Notes: generated by a model from the sequence alone, not told the origin. DNA of 36,615 nt from Dinghuibacter sp964544695 (GCA_964544695.1 CAZJDB010000115.1:1-36615); one strand, 5' to 3'. Positions 1-11,565 are shown, counted from the stretch's first letter. A program made the numbers and translations.

Positions 1-2626
<2,626 letters not shown>

Positions 2627-2642
<16 letters not shown>

Positions 2643-3823
2643 CTCATAGGAAACCCGACATCAAACTCCTTTTGGTGGATGATAAAGAGGAAAACCTCTT
2701 TGCCATGGAGGCCATCCTGGAACCCAACGGGTATCAGCTCTATAAGGCCCGGTCGGGCAGGGCCGCGCTGCGGATCCTGTTGAAGGAAGTGGACTTCACG
2801 CTCATCCTGATGGACATCCAGATGCCCGAACTGAACGGCTTCGATACCGCCGCCCTGATCTACGAACGCGAACTGCTGCGACACATCCCCATCATTTTCA
2901 TCACGGCCAACGATTACCCCGAAGAGAACATCTTCATGGGGTATAGGACCGGAGGCGTCGACTATATCAAGAAACCCGTGAACCCCGAGTTGCTGCGCAC
3001 GAAGGTCAACGTATTCGTGGAGCTGTACCGGAAGACCCACCAGTTGCTCCAGCAGGAGCAACACCTTACCCAGCTGAACCAGCAGCTGACGTTGAATTTG
3101 TTCCAGTTGAAGTCTACCAATGAAGAGCTGGAAAGGTTCGCCTATGCGGCCAGCCACGATTTACAGGAGCCCTTGCGGAAGATATTATTGTTTAGCGAAC
3201 GATTGCTTGGGAAATATGAGCAGTTGGATTCCGAGGGTCAGAATTACCTGGATAAGATCAGCAAATCCGCTTCGCGGATGCAGGTGTTGATAAAAAATAT
3301 ACTGGATTTCTCTCGCTCGGTGGATTCGGAGGCGTTCGAGGATACGGATCTTTCGTTGTTGCTGGAGGGGTTGCTGTCGGATTTGGAAATGTCCATCGAA
3401 CAAAAGAAGGCGTTGATTACCGTGGACCCCATGCCTCTTTTGCGGGTTATCCCGGGTCAAATCCGGCAATTGTTTCAAAACCTGATCATTAATGCGTTGA
3501 AGTTTTCCCTGGCCGATGTTCCGCCTGAGATACATGTGTATGCCGTTTCGGATTCCTCGGATTCGGACGAGTTTTGCCATATCCACGTGACCGACAATGG
3601 GATCGGATTCGAGCAGAAATACGCCGACCAGATTTTCACACTGTTCAGCCGCTTGCACAGTTATGACCAGTTCGAGGGAACGGGGATAGGACTGTCCATT
3701 TGCAAGAAGATCGCCGAAAAGCACGGGGGGGCCATCCAGGCCTTCGGGGAGCCGGGGAAGGGAGCTACCTTTATTCTGGACCTGCCCCTGAAAAAGGCTG
3801 AGATGACCACGGTATCACAGTGA
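2627..3823 (+). CDS. Receiver-histidine kinase hybrid (REC-HisKA-HATPase)
   Basis: A 398-residue cytoplasmic protein with an N-terminal receiver domain (about 12-130; acidic pair VDDKEE, predicted phospho-Asp D63 in LMDIQMPE, KKP near 119). A short coiled linker leads to a HisKA domain of the phytochrome-like type (ASHDLQEPL, H177) and a HATPase domain (NLIINALKF, DNGIGFEQ, GTGIGLSICKKI). No transmembrane segment is visible, so it probably acts as an intermediate that receives phosphate through its receiver and passes it on. The ATG at 2627 lies inside the 3' end of the upstream hybrid kinase, a 16-bp overlap that argues for one transcript and a shared phosphorelay. The partner output protein is not in the window. 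The domain calls are secure; the pathway is inference. Confidence 0.93.
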
Positions 3824-3843
3824 TTTTTTTTGTATTTTAGGCG

Positions 3844-5781
3844 ATGTTTTTAAAATCCATTCCTTACCTCGCCTTAATTTTGGCGTTTGCCCAGGTCCGT
3901 GCCCAAACCCCCTCCACCGATCCCGAAGGGATCGCCGCAGCTGCCAATCTCAAAAAAATCAGTAAGAAAGCCAAGTACGGAGCTATCTCGATCGACCGAT
4001 CGGTTAAGTTTGCCGTTGGCAGGGGCGTCCAGGGAACCCCCGTCGTATCCGCCTCCGAGGAAGGGAAGGTGGAAATGGCAGCCATCCAGGACAAGGCCCA
4101 GGTGGGGTACCTGTTACCCTACAATGAATTCGTTCGCGTTAAGGCGTATGACTTCCAGATTTGGTACGGGCGGGGCTTCCGGAGCCAGCATTATGCGCCT
4201 TTGCGCGTTTCCCTGACCGACGACGATATCTACCTGGACGACAATTATGGGGAATTTTACGGGTTTGTGGCGCAGGAAGCGGGACAGCGCTGCCGCTTTG
4301 CCTATGATTATGAATACAGCGATGCCAAATACCTGACGCGTTTCTTTTTCCATACGTCGTATCCGGTGCGGTCTTCTGTCATTCGGTTTTCGGTGCCTTC
4401 GTGGCTGTCCCTCGATATTCAGGAGGAGAATTTTGCTGGTTATAAGATTCGCCGCGATGTGCAGCGCTCGAAAGATATGGTGACGTATACCTATACGGCT
4501 ACCGATTTGGCTGCAGTCAAACAGGAGTCATCTTCCCTGGCGGATCCTTATTTCCTGCCGCATTTGGTGTTGACGGTCCGGTCGTATACGGTGAATCAAA
4601 AGACTTTTTCCGGGTTTAAGACGCTCGCGGATTTGTATGCCTGGATGGATTATTTGTATAACAAGTGCCCTAATGATGTTTCGTCTCTGCGGTCTTTGGT
4701 TTCGTCGCTTACAGCGGGTTTATCGTCGGATTCATCCCGGGTCAAGGCGCTATATTATTGGGTCCAGGACAATATCCGGTATGTGGCCTTCGAGAACGGG
4801 TACGCGGGGTTTGTGCCTATGTCGGCCCAGGATGTTTATAAAAACAAATATGGGGACTGCAAGGGGATGGCCAATCTCCTGACCGAAATGCTCAAGATCG
4901 CGGGGTACGATGCGCACTTTGCGTGGATCGGGACCCGGGACATACCCTACGACTTTGGGAGCGTGCAGTCGATGTGCGTGGCCAACCATGCGATTTGCGT
5001 GTTGTATCTGCATGGGGTTACGTACTTTTTAGACGGTACCGAAAAATATGCCCCGATGGGGATCAATGCTTTCCGGATTCAGGGGAAATCGGTGCTCGTG
5101 GAGAAGGGGTCCTCGTTCGAGCTGGATACGGTTCCGGCGGCGCGCGCCTCGGATAATCTTGCCTTGACGTCCGCGGTGTTACGCCTGGTTGGCGATTCTA
5201 TTGTCGGGCATGTTACCTTGACTTTTAACGGGGAATCGAAGAATTTCTTTCACTATATTTACCATACACTGCCCTCGGATGAAAAGAAGGATTTCGTTAA
5301 AAACTTGGTGCAGTTAGGCAATCCCAATTCAGAAGCGGTCAACATCGTTACGTCCGATTTCAAGAACAGGGACATACCCATCGTGATCCAGGGGGACGTG
5401 ACCATCAACAACCAGGTCACACGCGTGGACAAGACGTGCTATATGGGGATCGACTTCTTTCCGGGATCCATTACGCGCTTCATTCCCGCGGAGGACCGGC
5501 AGACGCCCATCGATATGAACAGCGTATTGTTGAGCGACGATGAGATTTCGCTGGAATTGCCTGTGGGGGCGCGTTCTCGTTATCTACCGCCGGGCTTCCG
5601 TTTGGCATTCGGGTCGGATTCGCTTACGGCTACGTATACCATGAAGGGGCATACGATTTACCTGAGCAAGCGGATGGAAATCAGCTCCCCGGTGATCAAT
5701 ACGGCGGATTTCCCGGCGTGGAAGACTTTTTTGGAATCGATCAAGACCTTTAACCGCGATAATATATCCGTCAATTTATGA
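3844..5781 (+). CDS. Exported DUF3857 / transglutaminase-like protein, catalytic triad intact
   Basis: 645 residues. An N-terminal signal peptide (MFLKSIPYLALILAFAQVRAQ) predicts export to the periplasm or surface. A DUF3857-type beta-rich region is followed by a transglutaminase-like core, VKALYYWVQDNIRY...YGDCKGMANLL, with Cys339, His382 (ANHAI) and Asp397 (FLDGT) in the order expected for a papain/transglutaminase-fold Cys-His-Asp triad. A C-terminal beta-rich region follows. Family members are common in Bacteroidota, but their substrates are largely unknown; protein cross-linking or peptide cleavage is possible. It overlaps the next gene by 4 bp (ATGA), and that neighbour is a longer member of the same superfamily. 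Only 20 bp separate it from the upstream kinase, so it could be transcribed with it. Confidence 0.88.
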   Translation: MFLKSIPYLALILAFAQVRAQTPSTDPEGIAAAANLKKISKKAKYGAISIDRSVKFAVGRGVQGTPVVSASEEGKVEMAAIQDKAQVGYLLPYNEFVRVKAYDFQIWYGRGFRSQHYAPLRVSLTDDDIYLDDNYGEFYGFVAQEAGQRCRFAYDYEYSDAKYLTRFFFHTSYPVRSSVIRFSVPSWLSLDIQEENFAGYKIRRDVQRSKDMVTYTYTATDLAAVKQESSSLADPYFLPHLVLTVRSYTVNQKTFSGFKTLADLYAWMDYLYNKCPNDVSSLRSLVSSLTAGLSSDSSRVKALYYWVQDNIRYVAFENGYAGFVPMSAQDVYKNKYGDCKGMANLLTEMLKIAGYDAHFAWIGTRDIPYDFGSVQSMCVANHAICVLYLHGVTYFLDGTEKYAPMGINAFRIQGKSVLVEKGSSFELDTVPAARASDNLALTSAVLRLVGDSIVGHVTLTFNGESKNFFHYIYHTLPSDEKKDFVKNLVQLGNPNSEAVNIVTSDFKNRDIPIVIQGDVTINNQVTRVDKTCYMGIDFFPGSITRFIPAEDRQTPIDMNSVLLSDDEISLELPVGARSRYLPPGFRLAFGSDSLTATYTMKGHTIYLSKRMEISSPVINTADFPAWKTFLESIKTFNRDNISVNL

Positions 5782-8054
5782 AACGTCTTTTTTTTGTTTT
5801 GCTTCTTTGGCCTTTGGGTTCGTATTGCCAGGATAGGATTTCTGAAAAGGAGCTTGAACTGAATGCCCGGAATTTGCGCTCGGACTCACTCTTGCCTTCT
5901 ACCGATGTGGATTTTGGCGGCGTTTTGACTTCGTCTGCGTGGCCCGACGAGAGCGCCGTCATTTTGTGTCAAAAGACCACCTTCGATTTCGATAAAAAAG
6001 GGATGAGCGTGGGGAAGCGGATCGGCCGGAACCTCTGGGGCCTGGCTCTGGCCCCTCTGACCCTGGGGACCTCGATGATCCTGGCCAATGCCAATACCGA
6101 AGCCCATATGCTGGTCCAGGAAACGGAGCGTCGACGAATCCTGCTTCGTGATAAATATGGGTTGGAGAATTATTCCATGTTGTATTTCCGCCAGGCAACG
6201 GATGGAGACGCCTTTGAGGCCAGGGTGATCAAGAAGGATGGCAGCATCACGCCCGTGGACCTGGAGGACGCCGTACGCATCGAGGATGTCCGGAGCGTAC
6301 CGGGCACTTTCCGCAGCTATACCGAGCCTCCCATCTCCACCGTATACCGCCCCACCTACTTCAAGATCGCTATTCCCGACCTGGTGGAGGGAGATATCAT
6401 CGAATACGAGTACCGCCATTTCAATCCCAAAAACTATTATTACAATCCCCAGTACAAAGAATTCGATCCCGTGTATTATCTCTGCAACCGCACCATGCCC
6501 GTGGTTAAGCAGATCATCGAAGTGACGACCCTGGACGACCACTATTTTATGACTTTCAAGAGCCTGAAAGGGGCGCCATCTTTTTCGGTTAGCGGCGTTG
6601 GCGAAAAAAAGGTTTACCGTTGGGTGGATGCCGATCGCGATAAGCTGCGCGATACGCGGTACGTGGATGATTTTCGGGAATACCCCTCGGTCAAGTTCCA
6701 GGTGGTATATGCGCGAAGCAGCAGTCACGACCTGATCTGGTTCAAATCGGCCGCGGATATGCAACAGGACATCCCGGTTGCTGATCTTGCGGCGAAAGCC
6801 CAGGCTTTTTGGTTCCAATCGGGGAAAATTCAAAACACCGGAGATTATGCGGCAGGCCTGTCCGTTGGAATTGGCGCTACGGTGGACGCCCTGTTCAAAC
6901 AGATGAAGAAACGGGGGGTGGCCGACGAGCCCGATGAGGAATACGCCCAGAAGGCATATTATACGATACGTGCCGTTACGCTCTACAATGAATGGAGTGA
7001 TTATGCATTTGCCAAGGTCTTTTCGGGCCTGTTGGCAAAGCGCCGTCTCGACCACGATATTTACGTCACCACCTATAATACCAACTGTGACCTGGAAAAG
7101 GTTGCATTCAGCCAGGAGCTCGCCTGGGTGATCAAATTCAAGGGGAAGTTCTATACCAACCCCGGGGAGCACGGGAATCCGGAGGATTTTCATACTTATT
7201 TGATCGGCAATACGGCTATCCATTTCAACTTCCGTGGGGATAAGGCTTCTCCGGGGACGGATGTGATCCCTTTGACGGATACCAGTGATAATATGTTGTA
7301 TACCCGGGTGAATGCTTCTCTTGAAGGGTCTTTGATTTCAGTCGTTAAAACCGTTCAGGCAAAAGGACTGGTGAAGGAAGGGATGGAAGACGACGCTTTG
7401 GCCCTCACTCCCTTCATGGAAACCGACTTCCGCAACTATGACGGGTCCAGCATGTGGGAGGGGATGGACCCACGTTCGGTGGATAGGGCCATGAGCGATT
7501 TTTCGGCCGAGAAAAAGGATTGGAAAGAGGACAAGCCCAAGATGATGAAAGCGGAAGCCGAAGACGAGTATAACGCTTCGGTGGAAAAATATAGCGATTT
7601 CAAGCTGGACGAGGATGGGCGGAGCTACAAAAAGAAATCCCTGAAATACGATGAATCCTTTGTCCTGGGCGGCCTGACGGCTACGGCCGGACCCGATTTG
7701 CTGGTCTCGCTGCCGGCCCTGATCGGGAAGCAGATGCACGTTGCTTCGAGTGAACGGGTTCGGGTTTTGCCCGTTGACCTGCGGTATCCCCGGGCATTGC
7801 TGTATAGTATAACTTTCCCTGTGCCTGCCGGGTATACCGCCGCGGGGTTGTCATCTCTGGTTTGCCAGGTTGACAATGCTGTGGGGAGTTTTACGAGTTC
7901 CGCTGCGGTTTCCGATGGGGTGCTCACGATTTCCGTGCGTAAGCTGTATAAGGTCCGCAACCTTTCAGCCACCCAATGGGGGGATCTGTGCGCTGTATTG
8001 GATGCGGCGTATGCTTTTTCTCAAAAACGTGTCGTTTTTCAAAAGAACCCATGA
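5778..8054 (+). CDS. Exported DUF3857-domain protein, apparently without transglutaminase catalytic residues
   Basis: 758 residues with an N-terminal signal peptide (MKRLFFVLLLWPLGSYCQ). An N-terminal region of about 120 residues includes a hydrophobic patch (GLALAPLTLGTSMILANA). A DUF3857 domain follows (VIKKDGSITPVDLEDAVRI, FKIAIPDLVEGDIIEYEYRH). The central region aligns by eye with the transglutaminase core of the upstream protein, but the Cys position reads WSDYAF (Y409), the His position is replaced near QELAWVIKF, and the Asp position reads YTNP. It is therefore probably a non-catalytic binding or scaffold paralogue. The C-terminal domain is beta-rich. The ATGA start overlaps the stop of the upstream active-looking paralogue, so the two are likely made together and may form a complex (inference). 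Confidence 0.85.
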   Translation: MKRLFFVLLLWPLGSYCQDRISEKELELNARNLRSDSLLPSTDVDFGGVLTSSAWPDESAVILCQKTTFDFDKKGMSVGKRIGRNLWGLALAPLTLGTSMILANANTEAHMLVQETERRRILLRDKYGLENYSMLYFRQATDGDAFEARVIKKDGSITPVDLEDAVRIEDVRSVPGTFRSYTEPPISTVYRPTYFKIAIPDLVEGDIIEYEYRHFNPKNYYYNPQYKEFDPVYYLCNRTMPVVKQIIEVTTLDDHYFMTFKSLKGAPSFSVSGVGEKKVYRWVDADRDKLRDTRYVDDFREYPSVKFQVVYARSSSHDLIWFKSAADMQQDIPVADLAAKAQAFWFQSGKIQNTGDYAAGLSVGIGATVDALFKQMKKRGVADEPDEEYAQKAYYTIRAVTLYNEWSDYAFAKVFSGLLAKRRLDHDIYVTTYNTNCDLEKVAFSQELAWVIKFKGKFYTNPGEHGNPEDFHTYLIGNTAIHFNFRGDKASPGTDVIPLTDTSDNMLYTRVNASLEGSLISVVKTVQAKGLVKEGMEDDALALTPFMETDFRNYDGSSMWEGMDPRSVDRAMSDFSAEKKDWKEDKPKMMKAEAEDEYNASVEKYSDFKLDEDGRSYKKKSLKYDESFVLGGLTATAGPDLLVSLPALIGKQMHVASSERVRVLPVDLRYPRALLYSITFPVPAGYTAAGLSSLVCQVDNAVGSFTSSAAVSDGVLTISVRKLYKVRNLSATQWGDLCAVLDAAYAFSQKRVVFQKNP

Positions 8055-8061
8055 TCCTTAT

Positions 8062-8751
8062 ATGATCCGACAAATTATCGCTATGGGCGGTGGAGGGTTT
8101 TCGATGGAGCCGGGGAATCCATTGCTGGACCAATACATTGTTGAACAGGCGCGTCAACCCAATCCCCGGGTGTGTTTCTTACCGCATGCCACCGATGATG
8201 CCACGCGATATGCGTTGAACTTTTATTCAGCGTTTCTTCGTCTTGGGGTTCGTCCCACGCACCTTTCCCTGTTTACGCCTCCAACGGCGGATTTAGCGTC
8301 TTTTCTTATGGAACAGGATGTCATTTACGTGGGGGGTGGGAATACGAAAAGCATGATCGCTTTGTGGCGGGAATGGGGGTTGGATATTATTTTGAGGGAT
8401 GCGTATTTTTCCGGTGTCGTATTGGCAGGGATCAGTGCGGGCGCGAATTGCTGGTTCGAACAATGCAGTACGGATTCCATTCCGGGACCTTATACGATGA
8501 TGCGTTGTCTGGGTCTGTTGTCCGGCAGTTTTTGTCCGCACTATAACGGAGAACCCTTGCGTCGGCCTTCCTATTTGGAGATGGTTGATTCGGGTGCTAT
8601 GCTGCCGGGATATGCGGCAGATGACGGGGCGGCCATACATATGGTGAATGAGGTGCCGTTTTTGTGTGTAGGGTCACGGCCTTCTTCTCTCGTGTATCGC
8701 GTGTCTCCGGGTTCGGAGGTGGCTTTGTCTACCCAGTATCTTAAATCTTGA
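8062..8751 (+). CDS. pepE: Peptidase E-like (S51) type 1 glutamine amidotransferase-fold protein
   Basis: 229 residues, the same length as typical bacterial peptidase E (alpha-aspartyl dipeptidase). The nucleophile elbow GISAGAN carries Ser125. The preceding glycine-rich strand YVGGGNTKSM is the usual S51 motif, and a His lies in FCPHYNGEP where the family places its catalytic His. It is cytoplasmic, with no signal peptide. The ATG at 8062 is chosen because homologues begin close to the IIAMGGGGF strand; in-frame codons further upstream lie inside the previous gene. It starts 7 bp after the DUF3857 gene and is probably in the same operon. Its 3' end overlaps the convergent neighbour by 11 bp. 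The substrate (Asp-X dipeptides, or cyanophycin-like material as in related cyanophycinases) is inferred from the family. Confidence 0.85.
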   Translation: MIRQIIAMGGGGFSMEPGNPLLDQYIVEQARQPNPRVCFLPHATDDATRYALNFYSAFLRLGVRPTHLSLFTPPTADLASFLMEQDVIYVGGGNTKSMIALWREWGLDIILRDAYFSGVVLAGISAGANCWFEQCSTDSIPGPYTMMRCLGLLSGSFCPHYNGEPLRRPSYLEMVDSGAMLPGYAADDGAAIHMVNEVPFLCVGSRPSSLVYRVSPGSEVALSTQYLKS

Positions 8752-9829
8752 CCATTGCCCAGCTCCCCGAGCTGATCTTCCCGTTCCCGTCATCGATGAC
8801 CCAGGTCCCGGTAAAAGAATGATCGCCTTTATCGAAAAATCCTGTGAAGTGAATTTCGTTTTTGGGGCCTTCCTCGGGATATTTTTTGATGAAGCTGATC
8901 AGCTCCCGGTCTACGAAACCCCAAATCCCCGCGTTCAGGTTATATTCCTCGTCGATGCAGCTTCCCTCGACCTGGCCCCGGTCGGATTTCATTTTTAATT
9001 GGAAGGACTTCCGGCTCCCTAGTTGCGGCCTGGTGTATCCCTGGCCATATTCGTAATAGCCTTCCCAATCTCCTTCTATGATGGTGTCTTTTATATCGGA
9101 ATGGTGCGCGGGGTGGGCGAGGGGAGTCCTCAAATAGGCCAGGAGCCGGTTGGGAATCGAATAAGACAGGGTATGCGCCTCCATGGACTTTGGAAAAACC
9201 TCGAAGCGATGCGCGTGATACCAATACAGGTTGTTGGATAAGGGAAAAGGGTCGTCCCGGAAAGCCTTGTTGGTTTGTTCCGCCATTTGGGTAAAGGCTT
9301 TGTTGAACCCGCTTGGTTCCTTGATAGGATAAATGAATACGCTGCCCTTTGTCGGAAAAGCTACCATGGCGCCTATGCGACCTATAAATGCCTTACAATG
9401 ATTCTCGAAATCAGCCGCAAAGGCGGCCGCATAATCCCCCTCCGAGAGCGTTATCACCGAAAAGCCTTCCCTTTCTTCGCGGATGATGCGGATCTTTTCC
9501 TGTTTGTCCGTCAGGTTGGAGAAAGCCGTCCATAGAAGTTCGTCCTCGTCCATTCCCCATTTCTCCGCGTCGCTTTTCTGCAAAAGGTGGAACTGTCCCG
9601 GCAGGTCCAGGGCGAGGGAAACATACAGGTCGGGAATCGGCGCCGGTACTACATATGTATCCATGCCTTCCTGGAGGCCTTGGTACATATCCTTGGTATG
9701 CAGGCGTACCGTCAGGTATTCCCGTGCGTTTTCGAACCTGGATAAGAGTTGGGGGAGAATTTCCGGGCCTTCCCCGGTTTCGGGGGTTGTTTTGGTGAAG
9801 AGGGCTTGGAGTCGTTTGATAAGGTTCAT
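8741..9829 (-). CDS. DUF1444-like protein with a C-terminal beta-barrel-like extension
   Basis: 362 residues, no signal peptide, probably cytoplasmic. The N-terminal 240 or so residues resemble the DUF1444 (YtpQ/UPF0354) family, notably the strand/helix pattern around residues 68-108 with KWGMDEDELLWTAFSNL. Function in this family is unknown. From about residue 245 a separate beta-rich module begins (WEGYYEYGQGY, FQLKMKSDRGQVEGS, IHFTGFFDKGDHSFTGTW, SGSWAM), reminiscent of small calycin/lipocalin-like domains; this is recognised only by pattern. The gene is transcribed away from the 9864 gene across a 34-bp divergent spacer and converges on the peptidase E-like gene with an 11-bp 3' overlap. 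The DUF1444 assignment is moderate and the C-terminal fold is a guess. Confidence 0.7.
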   Translation of the reverse strand: MNLIKRLQALFTKTTPETGEGPEILPQLLSRFENAREYLTVRLHTKDMYQGLQEGMDTYVVPAPIPDLYVSLALDLPGQFHLLQKSDAEKWGMDEDELLWTAFSNLTDKQEKIRIIREEREGFSVITLSEGDYAAAFAADFENHCKAFIGRIGAMVAFPTKGSVFIYPIKEPSGFNKAFTQMAEQTNKAFRDDPFPLSNNLYWYHAHRFEVFPKSMEAHTLSYSIPNRLLAYLRTPLAHPAHHSDIKDTIIEGDWEGYYEYGQGYTRPQLGSRKSFQLKMKSDRGQVEGSCIDEEYNLNAGIWGFVDRELISFIKKYPEEGPKNEIHFTGFFDKGDHSFTGTWVIDDGNGKISSGSWAMVKI

Positions 9830-9863
9830 GCTGCCAGGTGCGGATAAATATATATATTAGGCC
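9830..9863. promoter_or_regulatory. 34-bp divergent intergenic region
   Basis: The only spacer between the start of the minus-strand DUF1444-like gene (9829) and the GTG of the plus-strand amidotransferase-like gene (9864). Its core is an AT run, ataaatatatatatta, unlike the GC-rich coding sequence on both sides. It must carry at least part of both promoters, or a promoter lies inside a gene. No exact TAnnTTTG is present. Confidence 0.35.
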
Positions 9864-10553
9864 GTGACTTCTACTAAATTAGCGATTATCGGGGACTTCC
9901 GGAAGGAAAATAGGACGCACGTCTTTACGAATGAGGCGCTTGCGCATTCGATCGCGTTGCTGGGGGCTTCGGTTTCATTTTCGTGGATTCCTACGGCCAC
10001 GATTTCGGTTGAAATGCTCACTTCGTTTGATGGTTTTCTCATTTCGCCGGGCAGTCCTTATGAATCTATGTCGGGGGCGCTTTCGGCTATTCGTTTCGGT
10101 CGGGAACATGGACTGCCGGTGCTGGGGACGTGCGGGGGATTTCAGCATATGACGATCGAATTTGCGCGGAATGTGCTGGGGATTTCGGATGCTGCACACG
10201 CGGAAACGGACCCTTATGCTTCTCGGTTGGTGGTTACCCCTTTGACTTGCTCCTTGGTGGGTTCTCAGTTGCCGGTTTCGGTTTTTGCCGGATCGCTGGC
10301 TTATTCGTTGTGCGGGCCATCGTTGACGGAGAACTACTATTGCAACTTTGGGTTGAATCCTACCTACGTTTCTACTTTGGAGGCCGCGGGGTTGCGGGTT
10401 GCGGGGGTGGATCCTTCGGGAGAGGTGCGGATATTGGAACTTGCGGGGCATCCTTTTTTCATGGGGACCTTATTTGTGCCGCAGGCGAGGTCTACTCCTG
10501 CGGAGCCGCATCCGGTGGTTACGGGGTTTGTGAAAGCAGTGGCGGGTTTGTAA
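9864..10553 (+). CDS. CTP synthase C-terminal-related glutamine amidotransferase-fold protein
   Basis: 229 residues, cytoplasmic. Resembles the class I glutaminase domain of CTP synthase as a stand-alone protein. GFLISPGSPYES corresponds to the oxyanion region and LGTCGGFQHMTIEFARNVLG holds the nucleophile Cys90. Near the C-terminus, GHPFFMGTLFVPQ aligns with the CTP synthase segment that normally reads HPWF...FHPEF. The catalytic His and Glu positions are therefore Val205 and Gln207, and the classical Cys-His-Glu triad is incomplete. A family annotated as CTP synthase C-terminal region-related (seleno)protein has this general form. The GTG at 9864 is used because the next in-frame Met is beyond the first beta strands. 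Glutaminase activity is doubtful; another thiol-based role is possible. Confidence 0.78.
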   Translation: MTSTKLAIIGDFRKENRTHVFTNEALAHSIALLGASVSFSWIPTATISVEMLTSFDGFLISPGSPYESMSGALSAIRFGREHGLPVLGTCGGFQHMTIEFARNVLGISDAAHAETDPYASRLVVTPLTCSLVGSQLPVSVFAGSLAYSLCGPSLTENYYCNFGLNPTYVSTLEAAGLRVAGVDPSGEVRILELAGHPFFMGTLFVPQARSTPAEPHPVVTGFVKAVAGL

Positions 10554-10563
10554 CTTTAAGGTC

Positions 10564-11109
10564 ATGTGTATCCTCTTCCTGCTTTTCTTCCATTGGAGTG
10601 ATTCCACTTATACCTCCCAGGTCAGGTCTTTTCTCCAATGGTACCGGGAATTTGCGCATGTTGATTCAACCCTCATTCTAATGGACAGCGTTGCGACCCG
10701 TGGATACGATCCAAGCTTTGCGGAATTCCTATCCGATACAACCGATCTTACGAATGTTGATCGGGCCGAACTGAAGTCCCAAATTGGCCGCCAACCTTTG
10801 ACGGTTTGGACCACCGACCTATTGGGTAACGCTCATTTGATGACCGGGGATACCGTTCGTGTCCTATTTGGATTACAATCAGGCCAGAACTTCAAACATA
10901 CGAAGGACGCCTGGAAATATTTCTATTGGCATTACGGACACGAACTATACAACTTTAGCGCACCTGTCTTCCTGCATCACTATACGCTCTGCCTGTTTTA
11001 TTGCGGGGGTTCCTGTGGATTGTTATGCGGAGGTGGGGGCCTTTGCCTTTACAAGAAGGTAGGAAATAAATGGATTTTTGTAACTGAGTTCTCACATTGG
11101 GTTAGCTAA
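10564..11109 (+). CDS. Small exported protein of unknown function, Cys/Gly-rich C-terminus
   Basis: 181 residues; I do not recognise a named family. A short hydrophobic N-terminus (MCILFLLFF) could be a minimal signal sequence or anchor. The C-terminal 45 residues are rich in Cys, Gly and aromatic residues: CLFYCGGSCGLLCGGGGLCLYKK then GNKWIFV. Five cysteines with spacing C-x4-C-x3-C-x3-C-x5-C could form disulfides or bind metal. The middle is polar and soluble-looking. It starts 10 bp after the amidotransferase-like gene on the same strand, suggesting co-transcription, and ends 3 bp from the stop of the convergent lipoprotein gene. Codon use fits the surroundings, although it is less GC-biased than neighbours. 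Confidence 0.65.
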   Translation: MCILFLLFFHWSDSTYTSQVRSFLQWYREFAHVDSTLILMDSVATRGYDPSFAEFLSDTTDLTNVDRAELKSQIGRQPLTVWTTDLLGNAHLMTGDTVRVLFGLQSGQNFKHTKDAWKYFYWHYGHELYNFSAPVFLHHYTLCLFYCGGSCGLLCGGGGLCLYKKVGNKWIFVTEFSHWVS

Positions 11110-11112
11110 AAA

Positions 11113-11559
11113 TCAATCTGTCTCGAAAAATTTCAGTTTGAACCCGGGTTTCGAAAGAAGGCTCTTCAATTGAAGCGTATCGAAGACACCTTTTTCGGAT
11201 TCAATTCTTCTCGAGAAAAATGGGCCCTTATATTCAATGAGATAAATGACTGTATAGTCCTTCATGGGTTGGCCCTCCTGATACACAAGGATGCACTTGG
11301 TATTGTTCAGCAATAAAAAGGTCAATCTCTTATCGGTTTGGATGGGGCCACTCGAAAAGTCAGTAAAGGTGACATTGAGATGATTAAAGGTATCCGCGAG
11401 GAGAAAATCGCCGGAATGCCATTGTAACAATGAATCGCTGATCCTTTGGGGAATATCCTTTCCATTGTTGGAATACCTGTAACCTGGCGGAAATACGGAA
11501 GCCTGGTGCCGGCAACCCATCAGACATCCAAATACCAGAAATAGTAGCAGGCGACGCAT
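11113..11559 (-). CDS. Small predicted lipoprotein of unknown function
   Basis: 148 residues. The N-terminus MRRLLLFLVFGCLMGC is a lipoprotein signal with a lipobox ending at Cys16. The remainder is a small soluble domain with beta-strand character (NVTFTDFSSG, RLTFLLLNNTKCILVYQ, TVIYLIEYKGPFFSRRI). No family recognised. It starts 6 bp downstream of the S53 peptidase stop on the same strand and probably shares its mRNA. It is convergent with the 10564 gene, only 3 bp between stops. Base composition is AT-richer than the peptidase gene. Confidence 0.65.
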   Translation of the reverse strand: MRRLLLFLVFGCLMGCRHQASVFPPGYRYSNNGKDIPQRISDSLLQWHSGDFLLADTFNHLNVTFTDFSSGPIQTDKRLTFLLLNNTKCILVYQEGQPMKDYTVIYLIEYKGPFFSRRIESEKGVFDTLQLKSLLSKPGFKLKFFETD

Positions 11560-11565
11560 TCCGGA

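Noticed and set aside
5886..7223. A 445-codon open frame antisense to the second DUF3857 gene
   Set aside because: The plus-strand frame has a signal peptide, domain motifs and an operon overlap; the antisense product has no recognisable domain.
7870..8061. An extended N-terminus for the peptidase E-like protein
   Set aside because: The extra 64 codons overlap the DUF3857 gene in another frame and do not look like the family; the ATG at 8062 gives the standard 229-residue length.
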